Shown: positions 12,901 to 25,160, counted from the stretch's first letter. The stretch is DNA of 64,000 nt from Typhlomys cinereus (GCA_023101885.1 JALPQD010000115.1:3600794-3664793), one strand, 5' to 3'. The notes: a model not told the origin generated them from the letters alone. Translations and numbers: made by a program.

Positions 12901-13330
12901 ACACACAAAGACTTGTACGATAAAAGCTGTTTGCAGCATCTCAAATGACCCACACACCCACCAACGGGAGAATGGTAGACAAATTGTGTTTATACACTGA
13001 AACAGTATAGCTACTAAAGGGAGCAAATTCCTATAATACATTCAGTGCAACCTCACAGTCATTATTTAAAAAGAAAGCACATACCAAAAACTATGCTCAG
13101 TGTGGTCTTATTTACACAAAGTTCAAGAATCAGCAAAACTAATGCAGACAATGGATATCAGAACAGTAGCTGCCTGGGGTGAGAAGTTGCAAGGGGTACA
13201 GAGAAGTTTATGGAAAGAATATTCTGTGTTTTGATTTGGGTAGTGTTCATACACTTGTGTGCATAAGAATTCACAAAGATGTATGCTAAAATACATTCGA
13301 ATTCATAAAAATTAGAAATATTCAAAAGGG
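12895..13330 (+). mobile_element. L1M 3' end remnant
   Basis: The order matches the end of ancient L1M elements: AAGACTTGTACGATAAAAGC, a block like 'caacgggagaatggtagacaaa', GGATATCAGAACAGTAGCTGCC, and a terminal part with CACTTGTGTGCATAAGAATTC. Confidence 0.65.
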
Positions 13331-13339
13331 AAATGGGAA

Positions 13340-16300
13340 CAAGTCATGTTAAATGCAGGCTGTTGTGGAACTGACTTCTGAGATGACCACCAGAAGTCTC
13401 TTACCCTTCTTTTTAGAGGTCTGTGAGCTACAGGATTGAGACACACATTTGGTGATTCATAGTCAGACCCTGGCACCAGTGACAGACCAGTTTCTTTGGG
13501 TTTATGTCGAACAGTGTTTACTAGAGAATGGCCTTTCATAGTTTCATAGGTAGTATTAAAACAACATTCTGCCCTATTGAACATCTGCCTCCAGTTATGT
13601 TCCCATTTTCCTACTTAACTAAACTCCCCCCCCCAACTTTTTTGATTGGGTGTATCCCACACCCAATCATTGGGCCCTGTCAATCAACATCTTTAATACC
13701 CTTAATGCTCATCCATTGTCGCCCCTGGAGTCCTAACCAGATTACATTGTTTTCCCGGATTATCCCAACCTTCTGCTGGGTCTGTCAACTCTCATGGTCC
13801 ATTCACTTTAAATGAATATGGCTGAAGGGACACAAATCTAAAGTAGTTCAAAGGACTTTCATACCTTCTAGGATTAGCCCTTTGCATCAAGAAGTGCTGA
13901 CCTGTTCCAACCCCTGGTGTAAACTGTGTCTGTCTGTTCTGACAGTCTCATCTGCTTTGATGGACTCTGTCCTAAGTAGAGGATTAAGTCATTTTTGACA
14001 ATATTTAGCCGTCATGTGGGGAAATAGAGATAGCAAACCATAAATACATGAAATCTTGAGTGAGAGTCGGCGAGATGGCTCGTGGGTAAAGGCACCAGTC
14101 ACATGTTGTATAAATGAAAAGATAAAAGGAACAGGTGATATGGGGCCACTCTGTGAGGCAGGAGGCTCAAGGGAAGCTGTGGAGGAGTAAGGGAGGATAA
14201 GGTCGGAGGGTAAGAGAGGTTGAATGGAGGCTCTGGGAATGCTCTGTGAGTCTTTGTGAGACAGATTAGCCAGGGAGGCCTCAAGTGAGGACAGAACTGC
14301 TTGCCACCTCACGGACCAAGCATGCGCTACACCGCTGCCCTCCTGCTGATTTTTAGAGGAGGAACTTGGTCTTTAGAATACCACACATGGCTTCCTCTGC
14401 CTGCAATGGACCATGCTGACTAGACTGTGGAGGGCCTGAGTTTACCTGACTGCAAACAAATATGTAAATCTTCCAATTGTGTGGCTCTATCTAAAATACA
14501 CGAAAGTCCTGATACAGTAGCTACTAGAGTACTAGCAGTTTACCATTGTTTTCTGACCCCAGGTGACCCAACACCACCATTTAGGAAGATGGATAAAATC
14601 TAGTTAAGGTATTTGAGACCAAAGAAATGCAAAATAGTTGAGAAGGTCAAAATACTCCATGTTTAGTACATTGATATTGTCTGAAGCAAGCCCACATCAT
14701 ACTATCTTGAGAATCTGCTTAGGACTTGGTGGGTAGAAAGAAAAGTCAACAGAGATGGAAAGGCTGGGCTTCTCAGCTGTGGTAAAGGTGTGGGAAATAA
14801 CTGTGGGAGTCCAAAGGATGAGGGAGAGGAAGCCTGAGAGGCCCGGAGTTAAAGGTGGGCAGGGATTCATCAGAAAAGCACATGCTGGTCTTGAAAGTAG
14901 CAGGGCATACAAAAGAAGGATAAGTGCCCTCACGAAGTAGGGTTCGCAAGGTGCCTGTTTACACAGAACAGTGTATGCTTACAGGAGAGGAGGAGTGAGG
15001 TCCCCTACAGAAGACCCAGGCTATCTGTGGGAAGAGAGCGAATTTCTGTCAACTACCGTCTGGCATTGAATGGGAGGAGGGCTGCCCCGCTGGGCTGCAG
15101 GGGACATTCATTGGAGTGGAACTGGCTGCGCTCACCATGGCAGGATGTAACATGAGAACCCATTTTCAGCCCCTTTGCCGCACCCAGAGCCCGCTCTGGT
15201 TTTCTAGTGAGAACATGCCCTGAATTCCACCTGATCTGCTTGTCATGCCCACCTGGTAGGATTTCAGACCCCCAACTGCCAACACACAAGGCTTAAAAAG
15301 CAATTTCTGCAAACCTGGGACCAGCGGTGGCTGTCTTTGTTTCTTGGAATGGAGACCGCCCGTGTGAAGTTACCCAGCCCTCAGCAGTGCTAAGGCTGGC
15401 CTTGGCTTGTGAGCACCAGGCTCTGTTGGGAGAAGGTGAGGGAGTCCCAGACAAGCCATTGCCTGCCGAAGGGACGCCATGGTTGGTGGGCAGGCGGGGT
15501 AATGAAGGCTGGGAAAGGAAATTTCGGTCTTACTGAAACCAGTGCTCTACCATCTGTCTCTAGCTTTCACTAGACTAGCTAAGGGACCTTTTTTTTCTGT
15601 GACCCCTGTCAGAGCCCCAACCTTTCACATCAAGGGTCCTTGCTGACCTAATTCCTTCTGGCTGGAGTGAGTGCTCCCTGACAGAGAGCCATGTCTTTCA
15701 CATTTATCACATGTCAGGGTGAAAGCCCAAATGGATGAACACTGTCAGCTTTGGCAGAAATGGCTAGTGTTTTAATATGCCACTGCTTCTTAAACGCATA
15801 TAACAAGGGCTTAGCCACATTCTACTTCAGAAAAGTAAGGTTCTTCTTAGTATAAACTGAGCTGCTTAACTTAAAATGACAAGTTATAGAACAAAATCTT
15901 CCCTTTCCAAAGTTGAGAAGAATTGAGGTTATGCCATTTGCCTCTATAGCTCTCTCCTCTGGCTCACCCTACACACAGTATAGCCCTTCCTGGACACTTG
16001 TGCCCCACTTGAGAAGTGTGATTTGGGGAAGTTAAGCTGAACAATATGATTTCTTTCTCTCTCTCTTTCTTCTTACCCTCTCTCTAAGCTTGGCCAGGCT
16101 TAGGGTGGCATGAGAACAAGCAGAGAGAGTGAGAACAAGCAGAGTGCCCTAGCATGGGCACAGACTCCTGGGAGGCATTTGCCTTTGCAGTTGCTTGAAG
16201 AGTTAGGACCAAGCACTTCGCGGCTCAAGAACGTCACTTTCCTGGGGAGCAGGGGACGGGACGAGGACAGGACCCAGAAGAGGTCAAGCTACTGGCTGCT

Positions 16301-17270
16301 TTTCATGCTTTAGCCTCTGCCTAGAACTCTCTGATACTTTCGGTATCACTGAGCTAATTCTACAGGAAGCAGGAACCATGGTGTAGAAGCATCCTGTGCA
16401 GACACATGGGAGGAGCTCAGTGATCCTACAGGCTAGGAGGATATGCTAGCTGACATGATAGTTTTGCATGATGAGCAATATACCAGATTACACCCAAGAG
16501 CTCTCACCCAGAAATTCTCAGTGCTTGGCAGTCACAGGCATCTTGTAGGAACATACAGGTTCTTCTGACCTATGTAGGCGTTAAAAACAAGTGTACTTGT
16601 GGTCACCTGCCTCTTAGGCAACGGGAAAGATTAACTATCAGCAATGAGGAGGAAACTGGTTTAGAGTTTCTACTCACAGGAGATTGTAAAGCCCGCCCAA
16701 ATGGCAGGCTCTGAGGTTCTGCTAGGAAACAGGAAAACATCCCTGAACAAGCAGTGGACCCGTGGAAGGCATGGGTTCCTGTTTAAGTACAAAGGTACAC
16801 AGAACACAGCAGCAAGGATCGTTTATCTTCTTGCTGATGACAGACATGAGCTTTGGCCTGGGGCCCAAACTTCTTATCCTTGAAAAACACATTTTACAGA
16901 TTGCTGGCAGAGGCAGCCAACCTAGATTAAGCTGCCAGACCTATTTCAGATCTTCCTCCTCTGAATAAAACAAGACAAAGATTTTCTGGGATACTCTTCT
17001 CTGCTCTGTGGGACACAATGAGAGGAACCCAAAGAGAGCCTGCAGCTGGATCTCAGGGGTTCACTGCCTTCCGTGGCCCTGCATCCAATCAGCACTCTAA
17101 CAAGCACTGTTTACATTTTAGAATTCTGATAAGATTTCTTCCCATGGGGGATTCTTGAGGCATTTACCTAGAGATTCTTAACTTACTCCTCAGAAAAACT
17201 GAAGGGCAGAAAGATTTCAAGATGACATTTTGGGAATGACACCCTCTAAGGGTGATTAGAAACATCTACA
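13340..17270. other. Intergenic, no gene recognised
   Basis: About 3.9 kb with one short B3 fragment (14062-14110, GGCGAGATGGCTCGTGGGTA) and otherwise unique-looking sequence. Open frames reach about 107 codons at 13989-14312, without family marks. No exon of a flanking gene is visible. Confidence 0.45.
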
Positions 17271-17498
17271 GGACTGGCAAGATAGCTCAGTGGGTAAGAT
17301 ATCCACTTGTAAACCTGGTGACCTTTCAATCCCCAGCTGCCCACGTGGTATAAGGAGAGATCTGACTTCCAAAGAGTTGTTCTCTGATCTCCACGCATGG
17401 GCTATGGCATGCATGTTTGCATCCCTTTCTCATCCCTCTAGAGTCCTCTCCCTCCCCCTCCTTAGACTCTTTCGAATAAATAAAATATTTTTTAAAAT
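17271..17498 (+). repeat. B3 SINE
   Basis: GGACTGGCAAGATAGCTCAG head, CAATCCCCAGCTGCCCACGT, TTGTTCTCTGATCTCCACGC and an AATAAATAAAAT tail. Confidence 0.8.
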
Positions 17499-17750
17499 GG
17501 AAAAATGGCTCACTGATTAAAGTTTTTGTCTTGAAAGTTAAAGATCCCAAATCATACATTAAAAATGCCAGACAGATGTGGTGGCAGGCTGTAATTCTGC
17601 CCCTAGAAGGCAGAGCCTGGGAAATCCCTAAGCAAAGCAATAAGGTGGAAGAGCAAGCCAGGATGATTCCCAATGTTACCCTTGTTTCTCCACAGGCATA
17701 CGCACTCAAATGCCTTCTTGTACACCCACCTGCACACACGTACGCCTACT
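17499..17750 (+). repeat. B4/ID-type composite SINE
   Basis: A decayed tRNA-like head (AAAATGGCTCACTGATTAAA) is followed by GGTGGCAGGCTGTAATTCTG and AAGGCAGAGCCTGGGAAATC, ending in a CA-rich tail. It is related to the element at 32208-32490. Confidence 0.5.
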
Positions 17751-17945
17751 GGACTGGCAAGATAGCTTAGCAGGCAATCATTATGGTAAACCACCTGTGG
17801 GTAAAGACAGGCAACTTGAGTCCTAATCCTCGGTCCCACAGGGTAGAAGTAGAGAATCAACTTCCCAAAGTTGTCCTCTCACCTCCATGTGAGCACTACA
17901 GGGCTCTCCCCACTTCATAAATAAACATTCCTTCCCTCAAAAAAT
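17751..17945 (+). repeat. B3 SINE
   Basis: GGACTGGCAAGATAGCTTAG head, then AGTTGTCCTCTCACCTCCAT and a CATAAATAAACATT tail. It is the third SINE in a row in the same orientation. Confidence 0.75.
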
Positions 17946-18485
17946 ATAGTGCAAAGCGCAGCCCAGATGTAGCTTTCACTTATTCTTCACTGTATGAGAT
18001 CAATATTTCAGTGACTGATAATCCTCAAGTCATCACCATGAAAATTTCCTTGAAACCTCTGACAGTGGAGTTACATTCCTGACTGGGACTTGACATCAAA
18101 CACAGTAGATAGGAGTTGATAATTTCTGTCAGAACCCTGTGCTCTTTATAAATAGCGAGCCCCTGCTTCAGGCGCTAGGGTGGAGAGGTAAACGTACTGT
18201 GTGCCCCTAATGGCTTCTTAGTACCCCTGAAACTTGTGGGCTCTTCCTTGACTGCTGGAAATCCATCTTGTCCTTACACTGACCCTGAGATCACAACCCT
18301 GGTTTCTGTCACTACAACAACAAACAAGGAAATGGGTTTTTCTAGTGGGAGGTAAGGAGAGATCTATATAATGAGTTTTCATTGGATTTGTAAACCTGGA
18401 CACACTCATTTTCACAGTATCACTGTGTGACCACCATGGGATTGTATATGTGTTTGTCTAATGAATTATGGTTTTAAAGCACACA

Positions 18486-18600
18486 CAAACCAGGCATGTT
18501 ACATGCCTATAATCCCAGGAACCTTGAGGTGGAAGATCTGGAGTTTCAGGCCAGCCTAGGCTCCATATCAAGACTATCTTAAATGACAAAACCTCAAGCA
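18486..18600 (+). repeat. B1 SINE
   Basis: CCAGGCATGTTACATGCCTA, ATAATCCCAGGAACC, CAGGCCAGCCTAGGCTCCAT, then an A-rich end. Confidence 0.8.
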
Positions 18601-18716
18601 AAGCACAATCGACTATCATTTACTTTACTCATTCTAAACCAAAATTGCTTTATATGTTGTTGTGTAGAAAATAAGGGGTGCATATAATTATAAAGAAAAC
18701 TTTGATAAGCAATAGA

Positions 18717-18775
18717 GAAGAAAAATCCAAAGCAAGAAAGAAAAATCCAAAACAAGAAGAAAAATCCAAATTTAA
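18717..18775 (+). repeat. Short tandem repeat, about 20-bp unit, three copies
   Basis: Three successive copies of GAAAAATCCAAA with variable AAGCAAGAA-type linkers. Confidence 0.8.
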
Positions 18776-19189
18776 GCAAGCGCTAAACATAGAAGAGCAT
18801 TTTGAATAAACATTTACTTTTCAATAGTTTTTTCACCTTAGAATTTAAATCAACGTTTTGGAACTAGATTTTTAAAATAATAAATTAAAAAGGAAGCTGA
18901 GTTCCAGCCAAGCTTTTCAAACCTCTGCCCCACCCCCCAACCTCAGAAGGGCTGGAAGTGGCACAGTGCTCCCTTGGCAGCTATGGACAGGAACAGCAAC
19001 ACTTTGCACTTCCCTGGAAAGCCAGAAAAGCATGTCCAGATCATTAACTGAGACTCTTAAGAGGAGCTGCTTGCTGCATTTAAGTAGTGGATTAAGGAAA
19101 AACTCCTTTATAGTTCTCACAGATGTGTGAGTGGTGTGCATACGCACATATGCGTGTTGTGTAGGTATGCCTGTGAATGTGTTTGTGTG

Positions 19190-19440
19190 TAACCCTGAGG
19201 TTGATCAGGGATGGACCTTGATTACTCATTGCCTTATGTATTGAGGTGAGGTCTCAACTGAAGACAGAGCTCACGGGTGAGTTCTAGTCTTATGAGTTGG
19301 CTAAAGTTAGGCTCATTACCAGGAATCCTGTCTCTGCCTCCTAAGTGCTGAAATTACAAGTACGCTGCCACACCTATCCGCCACTTATTGTAGTTCTGAG
19401 GATCCAAACTCTAGTTTTCATGCTTGAACAGCAAGTACTT
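19190..19440 (-). repeat. B4-type composite SINE
   Basis: Antisense B1-like part (CTGTCTCTGCCTCCTAAGTG, ATTACAAGTACGCTGCCACAC) beside a decayed tRNA-like part (GAGGATCCAAACTCTAGTTT). Confidence 0.55.
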
Positions 19441-19715
19441 TAATGCATTTAAAAATGCATTTCAAGCATGCAAAATGCAATGGAAAATTCTCCACGCATA
19501 AAACACTGTTATCGGTAGTCCATGCTCTTACTTAGCAATGAGCTCCTTGTAAGATCAACACTCAGTCCACAACTGGACTGTCAGCACCATTTTACCTTGA
19601 CCTAAGGAAAAGGCAAAGGCCACTACTCTGTCTGCAATCTCTCTGACACCCACATCTGTCACTCTTCCCTTTAATTTGGTGTTTGTTTTTTCATTGCTTT
19701 TTAAAGGTAAATTTA

Positions 19716-19815
19716 CAAGTTGGGCATGGTGGCACATACCTGTAATTCCAGCACTTAGGAGGCTGAGGCAGGAGGATCGCAAGTTCATAACAGCTTAGGC
19801 TGTCTCTAACTAAGT
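19716..19815 (+). repeat. B1 SINE
   Basis: GTTGGGCATGGTGGCACATA, GTAATTCCAGCACTTAGGAG, GGCTGAGGCAGGAGGATCGC, the clearest B1 head in the window. Confidence 0.88.
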
Positions 19816-20483
19816 AATTAACTAACTCTTTTAGCTTTATTAAATATTGATCCAACAAAATATTTAACCCAAGTAACTTATGAGAAAAAGTTGTCTATTG
19901 ACTTCTGGTTCTTTCCTGGCAGGAGAGTTATAGCAAGAGGAGCTAAGGAAATTGGTCACACTACATGCACAGCAATAGCAGAGAGCAACAAATCAGTACT
20001 TATGCAGCTGTTCATCTGCCTATGTGAGCATCTGCCTGCTGAAAAAATGGTCCTGCCTGCTGTGGCCAAGGTCTCCCCACATCAGTTATATAAGACAATC
20101 TTCTACAGGCACACCTGGAGGTCAATCTTAACCTAGAGAAACTCCTCCCAGGTGGGCCTAGAGATATGCCTCCTAAGTATTAGGTTGACAATATGAACCA
20201 TCACACTAATAATAAACAAGTTTTCTAAATATACTGGAACACCTAAATAATATACAATTGGGATTTCTGAGGGTATTTAATTTTTAGACTATATTTAATT
20301 TTCAGTGACCTCTTTTTTTACTTAATATCATTTCTGAGACACCCATCTTGCCAGGAATGTTATAGCTCACTAATTTTCACCCGTTAACCACCATTGCACA
20401 ACTCTATTAAGATTTGTATATATTTTTTTCTGTCAATAGGTAGCTGGGTTGCTTCTTTTTCTTTTTTTGACATTTATTTATTT

Positions 20484-20578
20484 TTCAGTCAGGGTAGTAG
20501 CACAGTGGTAGGATACTTGCCTACCACACGATAGGTTTCTGGTTCATTCCCCAAATCTGCCAGAAAAAAAGCAACCAA
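20484..20578 (+). repeat. ID SINE
   Basis: tRNA-Ala-like head: AGGGTAGTAGCACAGTGGTA, GATACTTGCCTACCACACG, GGTTCATTCCCC, then an A-rich tail. Confidence 0.7.
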
Positions 20579-20587
20579 ATCAAAGAA

Positions 20588-20735
20588 AAATATGTTTATT
20601 TATTTTGTGGTGTCGGAGATCAGAGCATAACTTGTGGGTTTTCTTCTACCATGTGGATTTGAGGGATTTAACTCAGGTTATCAGGACTGAGAGCGAGTGA
20701 CTTTATTCACTGAGCTCTTTCACTGGCTCTCTGTT
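20588..20735 (-). repeat. B3/B2-type SINE
   Basis: Antisense copy: GATCAGAGCATAACTTGTGG, TTCTACCATGTGGATTTGAG, and head complement CACTGAGCTCTTTCACTGGC. Confidence 0.65.
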
Positions 20736-20956
20736 GTTTCTCTAAGGAAAGATTTGCTGTTGAGAGTATTTAGCTGCCTTTTTCGTTTTTCATTCTTGGA
20801 CAAATATATAGAGAGGGAATTACTGGGTCATAAACATTCTTTTATAATATAACATGATTTTTCCAAAGTGGTTATAATAATGTATACTTTTAGCAGCAAT
20901 GCCATTACATTGGTTCACATTCTTTTAAAACTTTTCAGGTCAGCTTTTTTAATGTA

Positions 20957-21436
20957 TGCGTGTGCATGTGTGTGTGTGTGTGTGTGTACAGGCCTGAACG
21001 TGGCATAGTGCATGTGTGGAGGTCAGAGGACACATTTTTAAAAAATATTTTGTTTATTTTATTTTATGTGTGTGTGTGTATGTGTGTGTGTGTGTACCAG
21101 GGAGCACTGTATGTCCCTGGGTGGGCCCAAGGGTGACTTGGGGAATCATCCTGGATTGCTTCTACCGCCTTGTTTCCCTCTGGGACTTCCCAGGCTCTGC
21201 CCACCAGGGCCAGAAGTGCAGGCCACAACTGCCATTTCTGCCAGGTGTTTTTTTTTTAGGTGAGACCTGGGGTCCGAACTCAGGACCTTCTGCTTGTGAG
21301 ACAGAGTCTTAATCCCTGAGCCATCTCTCTTTTGAAAGTAGGTTTTCCCTTTCCACTTTGTGGTTTCTGAGGATGGAACACAGATTGCCAGTTTTCGAGC
21401 AGACGTCTCAACCCACTGAGCCGTCTCACAGACCCC
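20957..21436 (-). repeat. B3 SINE split by a later SINE
   Basis: Antisense B3 tail and body lie at 20957-21038 (TG repeat, GGAGGTCAGAGGACACA). The rest is at 21333-21436 (GAGGATGGAACACAGATTGC, CCACTGAGCCGTCTCACAGA). The older-subfamily tRNA SINE occupies the gap. Confidence 0.75.
21041..21331 (-). repeat. tRNA-derived SINE, older subfamily
   Basis: Nested in the B3 above. TG repeat, GGGTGACTTGGGGAATCATC, CACCAGGGCCAGAAGTGCAG, GGGGTCCGAACTCAGGACCT, then the head complement ending CCATCTCTC. Nearly full length. Confidence 0.85.
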
Positions 21437-22269
21437 ATTTTAGTTTTTATAAATAAGTGTCCATGTGGCTTTGCTTTGCATCTCTCTGACGACCTGGTTG
21501 AATAGTGCTTCACAAACACCATTTGCCTATATTTCCTCCTCTTCAAAAGGTCTGTTTGAACTTTTTGCATTTTTCTGTTTTTCCCCTAATATCTGCTAAC
21601 CTTTTGCGTCCAATACCTTAGAGCTGACATTTTTCCCATTTTCTTTACCATGTCTTTTGATGACATATTTTAATGGTTAATTTTAATATGTATGAAATTG
21701 TGAATATCATCTTTTAATGCCTAATTTTTGTGTCTTGTTTAGGAAATCCTGTTCCATCCCAAAGTCATAAGGAAGATCATCTATGCTTTCCTTTAAAAGT
21801 TAAAAAGATTACTTTCGTCATGTAGATTCTTAATCCTCCCAGGTGTGGGTTTTGTACTCAGCATGAAGATGTGATTTCATTCTTCACAAGGCTGACCATT
21901 TTTTCAGCTCCATTTGCTATTCAGGGTTTTCTTTCTCTGCTCTCTACTTCTAGTCTGCCTTAAGACTTCAACTATGCATGGGTATAATTCCAACCTTTCT
22001 CTTCTATCTATCCATATCACCTATTTTTTAAATCACCATATCTGCTAGGATAAATTGTTTTTCTTTTCCAAAAATATCTTGGCTATCTTCAGTCCTTTCC
22101 TCTCCAAATAAATTAGCATCACTTTCTTGTGTTCTCTGAAACATCTTCTCAAGATTTTGATCACAATTGATGACATCTATAGATCAGTTTGGAAAAGATT
22201 GGATATTTATAGTGACATCTAGTCATAAAAGATGGAGCTTTTCTACATTTAGATATTCCTTAATTTTTT

Positions 22270-22352
22270 TGTCGTTTTATTAGGAATTAAACCCATGGCC
22301 TCCCAAATGGTGCGTGAGTGTTCTACTACATAGCTATACTCCCTGTCTTCTT
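22270..22352 (-). repeat. ID remnant
   Basis: Antisense TTAGGAATTAAACCCATGGC with GTGTTCTACTACATAGC, the complement of an ID-type head. Confidence 0.5.
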
Positions 22353-22379
22353 TACCTATTATTTAAAAATATTTGTTTA

Positions 22380-22558
22380 TTTATTTGAGATGGTGGGTAA
22401 GGAAACATGTATGTGCATGCAATAGTGCATGAGTGATTAAAGGACAACTTTCAGAAGTCAGTGCTCTCTTCTCACTATGTAGGCTTTTAGGGATGGACTC
22501 AAGTGGCCATGTTTGTGAGTGGGCACCTTACCCACCAAGCTTTCTTGCTGGCCTTCTT
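22380..22558 (-). repeat. B3 SINE
   Basis: Antisense: GGACAACTTTCAGAAGTCAG, CACTATGTAGGCTTTTAGGG, CACCAAGCTTTCTTGCTGGC. Confidence 0.7.
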
Positions 22559-22559
22559 T

Positions 22560-22562
<3 letters not shown>

Positions 22563-22594
<32 letters not shown>

Positions 22595-22717
22595 AGGGTT
22601 TTACTAAGTTGCCAGGTTGGTCTTGAACTTACCCTGTAACTCAAATCAGACTTGAAATTTGTGATTCATCGGCCTCCTGGGCAATTGGATTACAGATCTG
22701 CATCATAAGGCCTGGCC
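22563..22717 (-). repeat. B1 SINE with 28-base T-run tail
   Basis: The poly(T) run at 22563-22590 is the B1 A-tail. It is followed by CTAAGTTGCCAGGTTGGTCT and TGATTCATCGGCCTCCTGGG. Confidence 0.75.
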
Positions 22718-22789
22718 AATTTTTTTGTTTAAAACTTTATTACGAATTTTAAATATGTGTGTTTGTTCACATGATTGCCTGTGCTCATG

Positions 22790-23027
22790 TGTGTAGACAA
22801 GACAGATGCCTCACGGCCCACCTCCTTTCAGACAGATTCTCTCATTGGCCTGGAGTTCATAATTAGGTTAGACTGGTTGCCAGTGAGTCTCAGGGACGCT
22901 GACTCTGGCTCCCCTGTGCTGGAATTATAAGTGCACCTGGCTTGGAATATGGGTTCTAGGGGTCAAACTTGAACCCTCGTGCTTGCAAAGCAAGTTCTTT
23001 AACAACTGAGCCATAGTCCCAGCCCCA
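22790..23027 (-). repeat. B4-type composite SINE
   Basis: Antisense B1-like part (GTTGCCAGTGAGTCTCAGG, GGAATTATAAGTGCACCTGG) then a tRNA-like head complement (GCAAGTTCTTTAACAACTGA, GCCATAGTCCCAGCCCC). Confidence 0.65.
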
Positions 23028-23224
23028 GATTTTGTAAATTTTAACATACAGCCTTTATGCATCTTTTGTTAGATTTTCCCTGGAACTTTTATAGTTTTTT
23101 TGGTATTCTAGGTTAATAATATTGATATTTATTGTTCAAATTATATTGCTTTTCTTTATAGTCTGGGATATGGAAATGGAGTTGAAACTTTAGCAAAATT
23201 TTATGTCCTCTCCCCTTCCTCTCT

Positions 23225-23347
23225 GTGTGTGTGCACATGAACGTGTGTATGTATGCGAGTGTATGTGTATATGAGCATGTGTGTGTATGCTTGTGTGCAT
23301 GCGTACATGTGTGCATGTGTGTGTGTGTCTGTGTGTGTGTGTGTGTT
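23225..23347. repeat. TG-rich microsatellite
   Basis: About 120 bases of TG/TATG units, interrupted, joined to the tail of the B1 that follows. Confidence 0.9.
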
Positions 23348-23455
23348 TAACATGGTTTTACTTTGTAGCACAGACTGTTCTGGAACTCCCAGTCTCCCAA
23401 GTCAAGTGCTAGGCTTACAGGATTACAGACATAAGCCACCATCTTTGACTCTTCT
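23345..23455 (-). repeat. B1 SINE
   Basis: Antisense: TACTTTGTAGCACAGACTG, TCTGGAACTCCCAGTCTCCC, GATTACAGACATAAGCCACC. Confidence 0.75.
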
Positions 23456-23744
23456 TTTATGTCTTAGAACTTTTAGATTCTTTGAGGATTTCTATTTAGT
23501 CATATCATGTACACACAATGTGCTTTTAGTCTTCTTTTCAATCTTGTGTATTTAATTTCTTTCCTTAATATAATATGCCAGACAGAATCTCTTCAAAAAT
23601 TCTGACAATTAATAATGAGGGCAGGAATCTTTGGTTTAGCCCTGATTTTTAGAGAAAAATTTTCAATGTTTTCCTACTTAATATAATTTATCTTGTCATT
23701 TTATTTAAGATTGGGATTTAACAGGACTTTTGAACTCACACATG

Positions 23745-24960
23745 ACATTGTTCCAGTCTATTGGCCAGTACTAGCCACAAAGCTACATATAGCTGCAAGA
23801 GAAGCTGGGAAGTACATTTAACTAGGTGCCAACGAGCACATAGAATTTCTTTGAGACAGAAAGGAAGAACGACTTTTTCATTGCTAATGGGCAGGGAGGC
23901 TGTACCTGGGATCACCCCAAGCTAAACCATCACCATCTTTAAGACATGATAATGCTTTAGATTGTCCTGTGAAATTTTAAAAGCAAACTACATTTTAAAA
24001 AGTGGCAAAGAAATTTCTTCATCTCACAGAGCAATCTTATTTATTTCTTAAACCCAGGGTTCCTGTTCTGAATCAAATCCAAGATGCCCTCACTTGTTAG
24101 CACCTCGTCTCTTTATCACCTTAATTAGATACCCAAATTTCAAGAGATAAATGATAATTTTAGTTAAAATTTTACTGCCAATGTTGTCTACTACCCCTCC
24201 ATTTGTACTTTTTTGTATTTCGAAAGCACTTCTTCAAGTGAGAAAAGTAAGGCACTGTACTTAATGTGTTGCTTCCATGCACAGGTGCGAATTCATACCC
24301 AGGTCTGGCTTATACAAAACATACTTCTGCAGTTCTCATCTCTTACCACTTTGCTCCAAACTCATCTGTCTGACCACATTGGTATCTTCGCTGTTTCTGA
24401 TTTTAATGTGTGTCAGTTTGGTTAAGCTTGAACTATGCTTCCCAGAATTCCTGGCTCTTGCTCTTGGCAATGGCCTCAAAGGAACATGGTGTGAGATTTG
24501 GAATGCAGCAGTGAAGCAGCTGCCAGGAGGCTGTGCAGGTCTCTGTAGGGTGCCAGACGGGTGTAGCTGCTGAGCTGCTGGTTCATGTGGCTGTGGGGCA
24601 GATGCCAGGCTGGAAGCCTGTGCAGTTGCTGCCAAGTTGCTTTCCTCCTCCCTGAGTTCTCAGTCTGGCACGTGAAGCTCTCCAATGAAGGGACAGGTGG
24701 TACCTACAGTTCCTCTGTGCAGTTGGGGGGGAAACACAGAGACAGGGTGGCTTCCAAAGTGTCCATCTGGGTTCTCATTCTCTCTCACAGATCCTAGTTT
24801 GCCGTCTAGTTTCATGTTCCTGTTTCATGTTCTGTTTTACCTCCAGACTGCTAGTCTACCAGGACTTCATATCCTTCATCAAATGCAGAGGTAATCTTTC
24901 ACCAGCTTCCCACCCCTACTTCAGATCTGTGTAAGGCAGGCCTGTGTAGACTTTGAAGTA
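23745..24960. other. Intergenic, no gene recognised
   Basis: Unique-looking sequence. Overlapping open frames on both strands at 24213-24894 show no family marks. Confidence 0.45.
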
Positions 24961-24968
24961 AATGTCTT

Positions 24969-25149
24969 TTTTTTAAATTTTTTTAATTTTTATTATTATT
25001 ATTTATTCAATTGTGCATGTGTGCGTGTGTGCGCGTGTGTGTATGTATGTGTGTGTGTCCTGGCGTCTATATGTGGGGTCTAGGATCCGAACTCAGGACC
25101 TTCTGCCTGCAAGGCAGAGGCTTAACCACTGAGCCACCTCTCCAGCCCC
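24969..25149 (-). repeat. tRNA-derived SINE, internally deleted copy
   Basis: An intact A-rich tail, TTCAATTG and TG repeat run straight into CCTGGCGTCTAT and a full tRNA-like head. About 100 bp of the usual body is missing between them. A target-site duplication GTAAATGTCTT at 24958-24968 and 25150-25160 shows that the element inserted as one unit. Confidence 0.85.
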
Positions 25150-25160
25150 GTAAATGTCTT

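Larger units (their letters stand above)
20250..23740 (-). mobile_element. Ancient L1M element, antisense, broken by many SINEs
   Basis: Pieces appear in correct antisense L1 order. They are 3'-end sequence at 20280-20460, GAGGGAATTACTGGGTCATA near 20813, late ORF2 at 21440-22260 (GGAAATCCTGTTCCATCCCAA, TTCCATTTGCTATTC-like), and more internal ORF2 at 23030-23215 and 23450-23740 (GAGGGCAGGAATCTTTGGTT). SINEs occupy 20484-21436 and 22270-23027. No open reading frame survives. Confidence 0.75.

Noticed and set aside
20484..20578. Functional tRNA gene
   Set aside because: The tRNA-like head is a decayed ID SINE with an A-rich tail; no complete cloverleaf. The same holds for B3 and other SINE heads.
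22563..22590. Poly(T) tract as a transcription terminator
   Set aside because: It is the A-tail of an antisense B1, not the end of a gene.
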